Source: Gryganskiella cystojenkinii
Taxonomy: Eukaryota; Mortierellomycota; Mortierellomycetes; Mortierellales; Mortierellaceae
Assembly: GCA_015852425.1 (NCBI GenBank)
Contig: JAAAIG010000330.1
Coordinates: forward strand, 9,982 to 38,115
Direction: 5' to 3'
Length of the DNA: 28,134 nucleotides
The position numbers and the translations under genes are program-made. The notes under the pieces are model-generated. The model worked only from the letters and a program-made list of their open reading frames with translations. It had not been told where the DNA came from and did no database searches. Below, in pieces: positions 8,746 to 20,364 of this stretch (positions are counted from its first letter, which is position 1; every line of letters begins with the position of its first letter).

Positions 8746-11700
8746 ATGACACCACCACTGGCAACCTCAATGAAAGGATACACGTTCTGCTACTATGTCT
8801 CCGGTCATGGTAAGAACAGGCTAACAACAACAACAAAAAAAATTAAGCACAGGACCCGGCGTCGCCGACCAGGGTTCCCTGTCCAACCTTGGCACCACTC
8901 TAATAATTATCCTGTGTGTAACCATCAAACTTAACGAACCACTCACTCCTCCTATCTTTTCTCCTTTTTGTCGTGCGAATGTCAAAAGGATTCGGACATG
9001 CCACCAGAGTGAATCAGATCATTACCGAGTTGCTCAAGTCTACGGTCACGACCATGCAGCCTGGTTCTTCAACACCGACAACAAAGAGTCGCCACACCAT
9101 CTATATTGTGTCGGATGCACCTCAATTCATCTTTCAGGATGTCACAGCACTCGGTGCTATCTACAGGAATGCGAAGGTCGACGCTGGTGTCGTCCAGCCA
9201 TTGGTGAGTCCGCGCTTGTTTTCGATGTTGCAAAAAAAAAGAAAGGACAGGCTTCTTTTCGGTGTGCATAAGCAAGTTTGTTCCGCTCGTTTTCAGAGAA
9301 CGCGAAACAAAGACAATTGACACCCAAAAAAAAACTCCCAGATCAGATTTGCGAGACACGCACAACAGTGGCGATGGAATCGTCTTTGTCTCTTCTCTCT
9401 GACGTTGTTGGATCGATGTTTTGCAATTCAAAGAGTTCATTACTTGCTGTCCGCCCTTGATTCTCTAACTGTCAATCCTACTTCCTTCTTTATCTCTTTT
9501 CCCTGTCGCTCCTGGTTGACTCCTGCATTCCGACTAAATTCATATTACCGAATCTCCTCTCTCTTTCTCCCTTTCTCTCTGTCTCCTTTCTCGGGGTTGA
9601 TTCTCGACCTGTCGTTTCGTCCACGCTACGATTCAACTGGCGATAAAAAAAAATCGGAACCAACCCGATGTTATCGTTATCTCTCTTGTTTGATAAAAAT
9701 AGGCCTACTCCGTGGATCGCCATGCAACAATTGAGGGCTGCAAGACCTTTCTGTCAAGAAGAGACGAAATGATTCAGTTGGAGGTCTCCTGGTTAGCATC
9801 AGTAGGAGCAAACTGTGTCCTGGCCGATGCTCCGTTCCTGCCATGGTAATGTATCGATGAGTGCAGAAAGTGCATTGAAGCTGGAGCTTTAATTGGTCCA
9901 TCTGATTCTTTTCATTTTATGCTTTGGATCGAAATTTTCGAAGGGAGGGGGAAATTATAAGAGGAGGGAGGGGCTGGAATGTCAATTTTGTTTATTGAGC
10001 TTGAAGGGCAAACAAAAGAACAAGAGTAAGAAACAGGGTGAGAGCTAAAGCCTTTACCACCATCAGAACTGAAGTTGGACGTGATCTGCTCTTTTGTTGA
10101 TGGGCTTTGATTGTTGATTGTTATGTGACATTTCTGATCGCTTTGAACGCTCAGAGTTCATATCGGATAAATGAAAGAAAAACAAGTGACAAAATGAGGT
10201 GCATGAGCACATCTCTGTTTTGAGCATAAGCCAACTTGCTTGTGAGAGCAATCTCAAAACAAAGTATCATTCTTTTCAAAACCACTAACACCCATAGCAC
10301 CATTATTCTTTTGCCATTGCTATTGTCTTAGTGCGGCTGCAAGAGTGTATGGAATCCCGGCATGCTTAATCACGAATTTCACCTTTGATGAAGTCTACAG
10401 ATATCTGCGCGAGGGTGACAACTTTGACAAGGATGTGGTAGCCTGTGCGGATGCAGCCCTGCAGGATTATAAGAAGGCCTCACTTCTCCTTCGCCTTCCC
10501 GGGTCCATCGATATTCCTTCCTTTGAGGATGAGATCCTGACCATGGAGTCATCAACACACTCGTCCGAAAGTAGTCCGTCTATCTCGGATATCGATGACC
10601 CAGAGGAAGATGTTGACGGTACCCACCACAGCTCTCACCGAAGAAGCGTATTGTCACCCTTGTCGGAATCAGATGCTTCTATGACAGAGGCGTCTCCGCC
10701 CTCTGGTGTTTTGTCGCCGGTCAGCATCCGTACCACAGCCTCGTCTCCTAACCCTTCTATCAACGGCTCTCGCACTTCTTCCGTGTTTTCAACATCCTCT
10801 CCCAAGTACGAACTGAAGTCATGCTCGACTGGCGTGATTCGACAGGTAATTGATGTTCCCTTGGTGGTTCGTAAGGCTGTCAACACTCGCGAGGACGTCT
10901 TGCGATCCTTGGGTGTGGACGAGGAGACGATCCGAACAAAGAAGATGGTCCTGGTCTCGTTCGGTGGACAAAGACTGAAGCAAGGATGGGGCAACCCTTT
11001 GCCCGAGGGATGGATTGGCGTCATCTGTGGATTGCCTGTGGAGCACGAATTGCCCGAGGGATTTTACCGTAGTCCACATGGAGTTTATGTTCCCGATTTG
11101 ACCGAGGCCGCTGATATTGTTATTGGCAAGCTGGTAAGAGGAAAGGGAGCCTAATTATCGATCCTGTCACGTTTTTTTGCAAGGGGTTTTTTTAACGCAT
11201 CGCTTTTTATTGCCTTTGGTTTTTGACGGACAATTAGGGATATGGTACCTGCTCCGAGTGCATTGCTCACGGCACTCCTTTGATTTATGTACCTCGACCC
11301 CAATTTATTGAGGAGCATGGATTGATCAAGATGATGATCAACCACGGACTTCCGGTCGAAATGACCGCCGAGGAGTTTGAGACAGGTCATTGGCAGAGAT
11401 CGATTCTGGAGGCGGACCGTCAAGCGACCGAAGAGCGCGAGGGTCGACGACTCTTTATGGAGAGTTGTGAAGAAGACAATGTCAGTGAGGACGAAGGCGT
11501 CAAGAGTGAAATCAAGTCTATCAAGGTGCCCAAAGAGACGACCTCGACAGACAAGGTTATGGTCGACGTTCCAAGGACAGAACCTACAAGAAGTGGTACT
11601 CGACGATCCAGGCGATCGTCTTCAGTCTCGTCCCTATCGGAATACAGTCCTAAGGCCTCCAAGATGGCGAGACTGTCACCACCAACCGAGTCTTCTCATT

Positions 11701-11900
11701 CTAACGCAGCAATCGCAAAGACGGCCCCCATACTCACTTCAACTACCGCAGTTGCAGTTGGAACATCCACAACAGAACTGGAAAAGGCATATGTGCCCTC
11801 GGTCTGGTTCGAACGTCGGATACCCCACAATGGAGGCGAGGTCTGCGCGAAACTTGTTGAAGACTTTATGGCCAAGTGGGAGAGCTGTTCCAGCTCGTAA
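8746..11900 (+). CDS. Stand-alone glycosyltransferase-like protein related to the N-terminal half of L-arabinokinase
   Basis: Five exons (8746-8809, 8989-9203, 9703-9845, 10332-11133, 11238-11900) join in phase to give 628 residues. The N-terminus has the glycine-rich nucleotide-sugar loop GHGFGHATR (residues 20-28), rebuilt exactly across the first intron. It is followed by IYIVSDAPQFIF, KVDAGVVQPLAYSVDRHAT, EVSWLASVGANCVLADAP and CLITNFTFDEVY. The C-terminal half has VIDVPLVVRKAV, VLVSFGGQ, PDLTEAADIVIGKLGYGT, CSECIAHGTPLIYVPR and EFETGHW. This order matches the GT-B-like domain fused upstream of the GHMP kinase in plant ARA1 proteins, but no kinase domain follows. A Ser/Pro-rich insert of about 95 residues (about 207-300) sits between the halves, and a disordered Ser-rich segment precedes the conserved-looking C-terminus. 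The biochemical activity of this domain is not established, so no donor or acceptor is proposed. Two introns are unusually long (499 and 486 nt). Confidence 0.85.
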
Positions 11901-12881
11901 AAAAATGACCACAAGTCAAGGGCTCTTCCATACTTTGACTGGAAGGACCGTCTTTGCAGGATTCCCCAATTTATTTTTCCTTTTGTTTATTACTTGTACT
12001 TTTACTTAGAGCCATTGGAGCATTGCATTATTGCTAGAACAAAAAGAAAAAAAAAAAAAAAAAAAAAAGAGAGAGAATAGAAAGCAAATATGTTTCAATG
12101 GGATATCAATAGACTTTTTTTATTATTGCATCTACACATACGTAAAGCTCTGATGATAGAAGGAGCTGAGGGAAATGAAAGAACTAAAAATCCTGTTTGC
12201 GAGCATGTCCATGGAATTTTGTGCGGAGCAAACAAAAGGGACCAGAGAACTATCCTGGGTGAAAGAGTTGAAGGAAAGAGCAGTTTGAGGTTGCATGAGG
12301 TCCAAAGAAACACAGAAGAGAAATTTATTTTGGGGTTATGCGAGCATCAGAGTTTCGTTTGATCGTTTTTCCCGTGTGGCGGATGCTTTCTGAACACAAA
12401 AAAAGAAGGCATTGAACTAGCAAACAATACAGCCCCCTCCTCCAGACCCCCAAACGCGGAACAAAAACATGAACAGCAACGATCGTTCTCGGCTGCTTCT
12501 TGCCAATGGTGGAGGGCACGCTCTCGTTCTGCGCCTGCTGCGAGGAATCGCATTGTAGAAGAAAGAAAAACAGGGAAAAGCTTATCTTTCAGTTTGGTGC
12601 GCGAGACTGTCGTCATGGATTTTCCTGTTTCCGTGCAACCCAAAAAATAAAGAACGTCCCTTTTTTCGCGAACATGGTCCTTTTTTCTTTGAAGATCACT
12701 TGTTCTTTCTCTTTCGTCATTCTTTTGTCTTTTCTTCATTCTTCATTTCATTACATTTTCATTGCAGCCTTTGTACATTAATTCCTTTTCCTTTTACGAA
12801 CTCCCTAATTTTCTTTTTTAAAAAGCAAAAAAAAAGTCGGCGCTTTCTCCCCTCGTCCGTTAGCTGCTTTGACCTTTGCCC
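11901..12881. other. Intergenic between arabinokinase-like and SPO71-like genes
   Basis: No gene is supported. It contains the 3' flank of the upstream gene, an uninterrupted A22 homopolymer at 12047-12068, and the T/C-rich promoter and leader of the downstream gene (about 12640-12880). Open frames here are short, lack splice partners and do not resemble known proteins. Confidence 0.5.
12047..12068 (+). repeat. A22 homopolymer
   Basis: Twenty-two uninterrupted A residues lie 146 nt past the stop codon at 11900, followed by a short GA run. It may be a simple-sequence tract at the transcript end. Confidence 0.8.
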
Positions 12882-15800
12882 ATGGCACAACACACAACTT
12901 CTATTCTCTCGACTCATTCAGGGCACCATCGAATCTTTATCGGTCCCGTTGTCCAACGACAGACCAATGCCACTAACAACAACTACAATAATGCCTCCTC
13001 CTCCTCCTCCTCCTCCTCCAACCTCAAAAAGACCACTCGCCACAGCACCAGCAGTGGTACCTCTCACAGCCACAGCCGTGGACACGGTCTCAGCAATAAC
13101 GCCGGTTCCTCACTAGGCCCAAAACCTTGGTGGGAACAAGGATCTTCTTTTCTTCGGTCCCATCTTTCCCTTCACAACCCTTCACCTCCTTCCACCTCAC
13201 AACCGACCTTACCTGGTGCCAAGGGCGGCTCAACAGGTGTTACCCCTCCTTCTTCTCAATCGACCGCTGGCACTTCTTCCCAACGACCAGGTCCTATACC
13301 CCAAACAAAGATACCCCAGTTCTCCTACACGTTCAGTGATGACTCTAGCACAGATAGCGAGGACTTTTATGCGCAAGAGAGTGACGAGGATGCGTACGAT
13401 AGCGAGGAGGAACAAATCGATTACGAACAAGATCAGGACACTGAGGAAGATGACGATGAGCATTATATCGATACGGATCATGATGACGACGATGTTGATG
13501 ATTTGGCACCGGGTCATAGTAGGAGAGACAATCATCACCCTTTTCAGACCTCAAAAGCAACGTCGTCATCTGAATCAGTCTCCGCTCCTGTTGGACAGGG
13601 CGGTGCTGAAGGTGGTGCTGGATCTGGTTTAAATCAGTCGCAACCTCAACAACAAACATTACTCGATCCCGCATCCAGATCCAGGGACAAGGGCAAGGGC
13701 AAAGCAGTCGAAAGAACCAGAGAGGAGAAACACAGACCTTCCTTAGAAGAGGACTGTGTCCCTCAAACATCTGGAGTCACTCGGGGTCCTTCCAAAGCGA
13801 AAAAGAAGACAAAGAGTATGCGCGACGAGGGTGAGCCCAGCCGATTCAAAAAGTTTCTAGGCAATTATCGAGAACGACGACATAACCAAGGGATGCTCGA
13901 CGGTTCAGATCTCGGATGGGAAAGTGATGGTTCTAGGTATGTTCGAGGCAAAGCAACGTTCGTCCATGTGTGTGTGTTTTTGTTGTTGTTGTTTATGGTG
14001 TGCGTGTTTGTTGATCTGTGTCGCGCTTTGGTCACAAACGGATCTCGGGGTCCGAGGTGACCTCCCCCACACTCCTATTTTTTTTCTCTTCGACTTGCCC
14101 CTGATGGTCAAACACAATTGGAAGTCCTTTCTTTGTTTTCTCCCACATGGCCAAGGGCATTGCGACCACAGGGTCGAAAGCTTGACCTTGGTGTTGTTGC
14201 CCTTTTGTCCTGCTCAGTCCGGTCCTTCCTTGTTTCCCTGTAGATCAGTTTCGGTAGCTGACACCATTCCCTTATTTTTCTAATAGGCAGAGCCGATCAC
14301 GCCTGGAACGACAGGCGACATCTGGGGCCTTGACACTCGGTCATCAACACGATCATGGAGAACACCACCCAGTCTTGGTGAGCTCACCCATGACGTCGGA
14401 ACTCGACCTTCCAGGAACGAACCCAGGAGTAGGTCCACCGAGGGCGTTCTCTGAAGAACGCCCAGATCCTCGACCGATTCAAAACGCGCCACCGAATCAG
14501 GACCATCTCAGCCCAGGATCTTGGAACTCGCCCTCATCCACCTCTCTTTCCTCAGCGACTTCGCCGATGCGGAGTGATATCCAAAGGGGTGCCACATGGG
14601 TCACTGCTCGCGAGTATGCTTCGAGTCTGGGACAGAGTTCTATACACGATGCTATTCCGGAGGAGGACGAGCCCGAGGACAGCGAGGACGATCATGACCA
14701 TTATCACTTGGCCAAGGCTATCAGTCGAGAGACTGATCATGCCGGTGTTGGAACTGGAGACACGATAATGGCGACAGGCCGGAGCAGGACCGATAGCGTT
14801 GTGGAGGATCTGGGCATCGCAGATGACCCTCCAAAGGAGCCATTTTCCACCACCCTGACCAAAGCGGGAACGAGAATCGGCCGAGCCATCTTGAAGCGGG
14901 CACCTACGGGACTGAAACATCAGGATGGCGAGCCTCCAAAAGCGAAACCTGTGACTCCGACAACAGCAACAACGCCACAGCCCACTGAGTCGATCTGCAC
15001 CGTAGACAAGGACTGTCGTCCATCAGAGGCAGATCCTGCAAATCACAAGCACGTCCGATTCCTCACCAAGGTTCAATACCAGATCTCGTCCAGCCGACAA
15101 CCGACCATGTTGAGTACCCACCCGGTGATCCGACAAGATCGTATGTTGGTCAGGAAGGAGATGACGGAGCGACCAGGACCTCACGTCTATAATTCTGATA
15201 CGGCGAGACGATTAGAACGTCAGAGTGAGGGCTGGAAGGAATGGTGGTGTGTGATGAAGGGACCACCTCAGGGACCTAAACCGCCCGTAACCAAGATCAA
15301 GAAGAAATCCAAAGGCAAACCCAGGGTCGAGAAGGGCCGACTCGAGTTTTACTATAATCACGTAAGAACTTCATTTATTTTTTGCATAATGTCTTGCTTT
15401 CTTTAAAATTCTCGATTAGCTAATCATGACTCTAATTTTCAATAGAAAAAAATCAAGGGAACCGTCATCTTGTCCTCAGTCACTACGGTCTCTGTGTACT
15501 CTTCTCTGGATTATTCCATCGCAGTGACCCAGAACTACAAGGAGGAAGTCGGCCTGACAGTCTACATCCTTCGTCCTCGGACGTATTCTTTGGCGTGCGC
15601 ATGGTACATGGAGATCTATACACTCTTAAATGGTGCCGCACCGATCCCGAAATTCATCGAGATTGCAGTACCGGACTTTGATGTCAAGATTCGAGTCCCT
15701 ATACCGGAAGATTCTGACTCCGAAACAGAGAGCGATTCGGATGACGGACACATGGATACAGGCCTTGCGGCTTTGCCTCAGCTGGAACCAGGCGATTTGC

Positions 15801-18133
15801 AACCGCCCGAAGAGGAAACCCCTTACCAGAGCTTCCAGACTGCGGCCACAACTCTTCCTGAACGGATGGCGTCAAAGTCTTTTTACCTGACAAACGACGA
15901 TGCTAAACCAACGTTGGTGGCTCCAGATGAAGTGACGCCTAAACTGTTGAGGTCGCATGCTCTTTCGCTTTTGGCGGATGTCCCCGACTGGACAGATGTG
16001 GTCAAGCGTTGGCAGGATCCAGGAGAGTACGGTGATGTAGCTCTTTGCTGGAAGAGATATGATCGAATCGAGTGGATCTACTGGGATGAACGGGTCGCCT
16101 CAGAGACAGACAATGTTCACTTGAAGAAGGATCATATCGGATTTGCAGATGGTTCAAGCTGGTCTGGGCATATGGACACCACCGTGGTTGGACCGCAAGT
16201 CTTGGACAAGGTATGCATGCGTCACTGCAGAATATGATGCATGACTGTGATTTTGCTCTCGTTCAAACAGACTAACCCATGAATGTGTATATTTCATTCT
16301 AAAATCAATTAGACCCATGTTCTTGAGCTTCGACCCATCACACATTACCCAACAAAGGCTCGAGAACCTTCAGGAGAGACACTTTATGAACCCGATCCAA
16401 TCGAAGGCTATCTTGTCCGCGTCAGTACCTTTTCTGGGAACCCTATTCGTCGTTTCCGTCGACTCTACCTCACCTCTCACGACCACTTGTTAATCTATAC
16501 CATCCCATCCCAGGCTCACAGTCCGACGATGCAGCATGCGGGCTCGATTGACCCAACTGCTCTCATGTTTTGTATCAGTCCTCATCGGTCAGCGAACCCA
16601 GACCACAAGGATATGGCGCAGAGTCGGTCGGTCCGCAGACTAAAGTCTCAAGTCCGTTCCGCTCGTGGGTTTATTGACATGACACAAATCGATGCTGTCC
16701 GAGTAATGTCTGAGAAGGACTGGAACGTGGCCCGGTATATGGGTTACATCAAAGAAAAGCGACGGGACAAGGAGAGTAAATTCGTAAAGTTGAAGAAACG
16801 TGCGGTTGAGGCAGCAGAGGAGGCGAAGGCTCGACATCGCGTAGCAGTAGCAGCGTCGTCTATTTCCCAACCCGCGTCAGAGCAGCAGGGGCAACCGCCG
16901 CCACAGGTTATTTTACGAGAGCCAGACAATTATTTCTTCCCGACTGAGATCACTGAGCCACTGCCCACTATCACAGCTGAGCCTTCCGGTTCAACTTCTG
17001 GTCATGAAGACGAGAGCAACAACAACAACAACAACAGCAAACAACCGGACCTTGACTCATCAGAGCCTTTGTACAACAGCCTTTCAAGAAACAACATCGA
17101 CAACAATAACACCAACAACGTTCCCGCGGGAACGTTCAAGGACACGATTGTCAAATCCGCTACGTTCGTTGCAGATCTGTTCCTCCATAACGACCAAGGT
17201 CAAGAGGATGAAGGCCACAAGGACAGCAACGTGATCGAGATCGAGATGAAGGACGGTACATGTGTCCGGTTCCGGTGTTTTAACCCCGAGGCAGCACATC
17301 TCTGGCGGGATCAGTTGGAAAAGTTGGCTCGATACTGGCGTCTTCGCAAGCACCTGGATGTACGAGACCATATGCAGATCGCGCAAGCAAATTACCAGCT
17401 GGCTTCGAGTCTGGACGATGACGAGATCCAAGTCGGCGAGACTATCCAGGACTGGGACAACGATAGAGCGGCTGTCAGCCCCGAAATCTGGAACTGGTGC
17501 GTCGTGAACGGCTGTAGGAGCGTGACCAAAGCCGGGGTGTTGTATTACAAGCCCAAACTTCACAAGACATTTCGAAAGATGGTCTTGGTCCTAACCGAGG
17601 GAGTCTTGATGTTGTTTCATCCACACCGTCGTTCCAAGGTCTCGGGCCATTTGATCCCCACGACGACGTGCAAGTTGTTTGGGATTCATTCTCTGATGGA
17701 CATTTATGTCTACTCGGGACATTTCTCAGACGAGGATACGTCTCATGGCACGAACGATGAATCCGAGCGGTTGCCTCGTTTTTACCCGGATGGGTTGATT
17801 GTCGATGACCCGGATGAAGATTGTACGTTCTCGATCTGGCGTGGCAAACGTCAAAAGATGTTTTCCCGCCGTGGGGTCGCGATGACGGCGATGGCGTCGA
17901 GGTCGTTGGAGAATTCATCCTCGAGGTTATTTGGCAAGTCGGGTTGGTTGAAGGGCATTGGGAAGGGTTTGGTGAAAGATGGGGTCGTTTACGGAAGTAC
18001 GCCTCAGAGTTGTGGCGTGTTCCGCGCCAGGTCGAGACCCGAGTTGGAGGAATGGGTCTTTGCGTTGAACACAGAGATTGAGCGGTGTGTTCGATTGGAA
18101 CGGAAACGGATCAAGGCCAAGGGACACGCTTGA
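12882..18133 (+). CDS. SPO71-type multi-PH-domain protein
   Basis: Four exons (12882-13936, 14287-15361, 15446-16210, 16313-18133) join in phase to give 1571 residues. The first 310 residues are disordered with Ser runs and a long Asp/Glu-rich stretch. Residues about 320-350 carry FKKFLGNYRERRHNQGML and DLGWESDGSR, resembling the conserved N-terminal motif of SPO71-type proteins. A PH-like unit spans the second intron (about 650-775; WKEWWCVMKG to YSLACAWYMEIYTLL). A second begins at IEGYLVRVSTFSG (about 990), is split by a low-complexity insert containing an Asn run, and ends at AAHLWRDQLEKLARYW. A third starts near KAGVLYYKPKLHKTFRKM, with VLVLTEGVLMLFHPHRRS, and ends at ELEEWVFALNTEIERC. 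Yeast Spo71 uses paired PH domains to place Vps13 at the prospore membrane. A lipid-binding adaptor role is therefore inferred. ATG 12882 is the first in-frame ATG of exon 1. Confidence 0.82.
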
Positions 18134-18165
18134 AGAAAAGCCTTTCTGTCGCGATCAAAGGATAC

Positions 18166-18171
18166 AATAAA
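18166..18171 (+). terminator. Poly(A) signal of the SPO71-like gene
   Basis: AATAAA is centred 35 nt after the stop codon, in an A-rich run. Confidence 0.55.
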
Positions 18172-19204
18172 AAAGGGACGCTAAATCGGGCACGAGAGTG
18201 ATTTTTGAACAGTCCCTTAAAAAAAATGGTTCACGTTTTTTTCGGTTGGAATCGAATCTCTGTCCTCCTTCCCTCCCATAAGCAAACTTTTTTTTATTTT
18301 TATCAAGGGGAGGGAGGAGAATGAAAAGAGATTGCGAGAGAAGAAAAATGTGGTCATTCTTTGTTCTCTCCTCGAAAGGGTAGGGAACCTCGGAGAAAGA
18401 GAGAGCTCTTGGGGGGCATGCAGTTTTCTTTTGTGTTCCCTCGCACGTTTTTTACATTCCCTTCGATACATAGCAATATGGCAATGGATCAAAGGACGAC
18501 AAAAAAACATGAAAAATAAGAATTTCGTAGAAAGCTGAGCCCTCTTGGAAAGAGAACGACGGGGCAATTGAAGATATGTGGAGCCCGCGTTGGATAAAGA
18601 ACACAAAACACCAAATCATTTATCCATGTTCGTTTTTGGATATTGGAATGCGTGATCAATAGGGAAGGAGAAAGGAGCAGGAGGATTGCCCTTTGGTAGT
18701 CGACAGCCATAATGTGAGTAACACGTCAAGGAATTGAACTTGAGCCAAAACGAGCAGCAACAATAAGAAATAAAAAGCAGCAACAATAACCAACGGGAGC
18801 TGTAGACGCAGCAAAACAAAAGAATTAAGAATAAAATCGAGTGAGAGATAGGTCGTGCATTGCAGCTGACGCCCAAACAATTGCTCAACACCAAACTGGC
18901 GATACGGTTTCTTCCAACCAACGACCTGAACAATTTTTTAAAATTGCCGCTCAAAATTAGAGTGCCGAGAAAGAAAAAGAAAAAAAAATGAGAGACCGGT
19001 CAGAAAGGAAAGACAAAGGTCGACGACTCATAAAGTCAAGAAGGGCCTCGTGAAAGCGGAGCGAAAAGGGAGGGAGGGAATGAGTGGCGATAAAAAATGA
19101 AAGAGAAGCAGGTGGTTGTACATGAAGGATGAATGTGAAATGGACGAGGGAGAAGAGGGCAATGCTCATTACTGCTTCAGCTCCTTTTTTTTGAACTCAA
19201 TTCA

Positions 19205-19316
19205 TCTCTCTCTCTCTCTGTCTCTTCCATCCCCTTATTTCGCCATTACGCATCCACTTTCTTTCTCTCACTCTCTCTCTTCTCCCTCTCTGTCTCTCTC
19301 TCCTCTCTCCTCTCTT
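19205..19316. repeat. CT-rich simple-sequence tract
   Basis: Several runs of (CT)n up to 7 units, broken by short non-repeat segments, occur on the plus strand. The open frames through it on both strands are products of the repeat. Confidence 0.8.
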
Positions 19317-19332
19317 CGCACTGTTGTTGGCT

Positions 19333-19351
19333 GACAGACAGACAGACAGAC
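19333..19351. repeat. GACA tetranucleotide repeat
   Basis: It has four full GACA units plus GAC, just downstream of the CT tract. Confidence 0.85.
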
Positions 19352-20212
19352 GGACTGATTGATTCGGAACCTGTTGTTCCGTTTGCTCGATCGACTCCCT
19401 CCTTCCCCCCCCTTTTTTTTACATGATCTCGTCTTAGAACTCCATTACTCCTTTTCGTGCCCTGTAGCACTTTTCATTCACGGCACATTTCAACAAACAA
19501 CAAACCCACAGTAGAATTCATTCGCCGTATGCATGCTCAACACTCCCACGCATTCATCAGCAATCAAACAACAAACAGTCGAAACGGGATCCAGCCATAA
19601 GAACAGCAACGACTACAAAAAAAAAAATTAGCTCCACTCAGTCCAGCAGCTCATTTTACATATCCCCTCTCAAGGTAAACCACCTGAACGAATATCTACT
19701 TCATGCACGCACTCTCGGCCTTTGAGCCCAACAGAGCTACTTTCTACAAGCACCCAAAAAAAAAAAAGACCCGCAAAAAAATACGTATTGCCTTCGTCTA
19801 AAAAAGAGATCGAGTCGCAAACGACAAGAACTTTTTCTTTCATGATGGATCAATCTGAAAACTTCACTTGATCTCCTTTCGTGCAGACCAGGGCTTTTTG
19901 CTGCAGAACAAAAGAACAAAAGACCCATGTCTGTCCTGCTGGACAGGAAGGGAACACGAAAGTAAAGTAATTCCTTGTTGCTGATTCGAGTCTGAGAACG
20001 TATCCTCTATTGTTAATGCAGTCCAATAGGCATTCGACAAAAAAATTGGCTTTTCCTCTAGCTCCTTATCATTGAAGGATAAGAAGCATCGAAATCATCC
20101 AGCTCTCCAAACAAAGCCGAAAGCGGTCGTCGATATAGTTCAAAACTCTTTGTCGAAACAAACCAACTTTCTTTTTTTCGACGTCCAAGGAACAGGGTTT
20201 GTGTCTGATCGC

Positions 20213-20353
20213 GTGAGTTTACTTTACTGGCTTTCTTTGTCCCGGCAAAAACAAAGCACAAAATAGGAAACGCTGTACCCTCTCCTGTTTGCTAACGTCG
20301 GCTTGTGCTCGGCTCTCCCTTTTTGTTTCTTTTTCTCCAACGGCTCAAATTAG
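20213..20353 (+). other. Probable 5' UTR intron of the Gln-rich gene
   Basis: A GTGAGT donor at 20213 and a CAAATTAG acceptor ending at 20353 bracket 141 nt with a pyrimidine-rich 3' part. Joining in the frame of the downstream ATG gives a TGA just upstream of the junction, so the preceding exon would be untranslated. This supports ATG 20365 as the start. Confidence 0.45.
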
Positions 20354-20364
20354 TGGAGGGGATA

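Larger units (their letters stand above)
18134..20364. other. Long non-coding interval and leader of the transcription factor gene
   Basis: About 2.2 kb holds no supported gene. After the 3' end of the SPO71-like gene come purine/pyrimidine-skewed tracts at 18290-18440, a low-complexity segment at 18700-18850, a CT microsatellite at 19205-19316 and GACA repeats at 19333-19351. Upstream short open frames are present (for example ATG 19533 to TAG 19631, 32 codons). Splice signals near the end (20213-20353) point to a 5' untranslated intron. A long regulated leader is a common arrangement for fungal transcription factor genes. Confidence 0.5.

Noticed and set aside
9850..9910. Possible C/D-box small nucleolar RNA in intron 3 of the arabinokinase-like gene
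   Set aside because: The candidate box C (CGATGAG) departs from the consensus and no convincing terminal stem pairs across it.
18241..18300. Minus-strand ATTCGATTCC resembling a tRNA T-arm
   Set aside because: There is no acceptor or D-arm match upstream, so no tRNA can be folded.
18616..18954. Hydrophobic 112-codon minus-strand frame resembling a small membrane protein
   Set aside because: The hydrophobicity comes from GTT/CTG-like low-complexity sequence, a second overlapping frame looks equally hydrophobic, and no promoter, splice or family signal supports it.
19116..19470. Open frames through the CT tract on both strands
   Set aside because: They are pure products of simple repeats with no stops.
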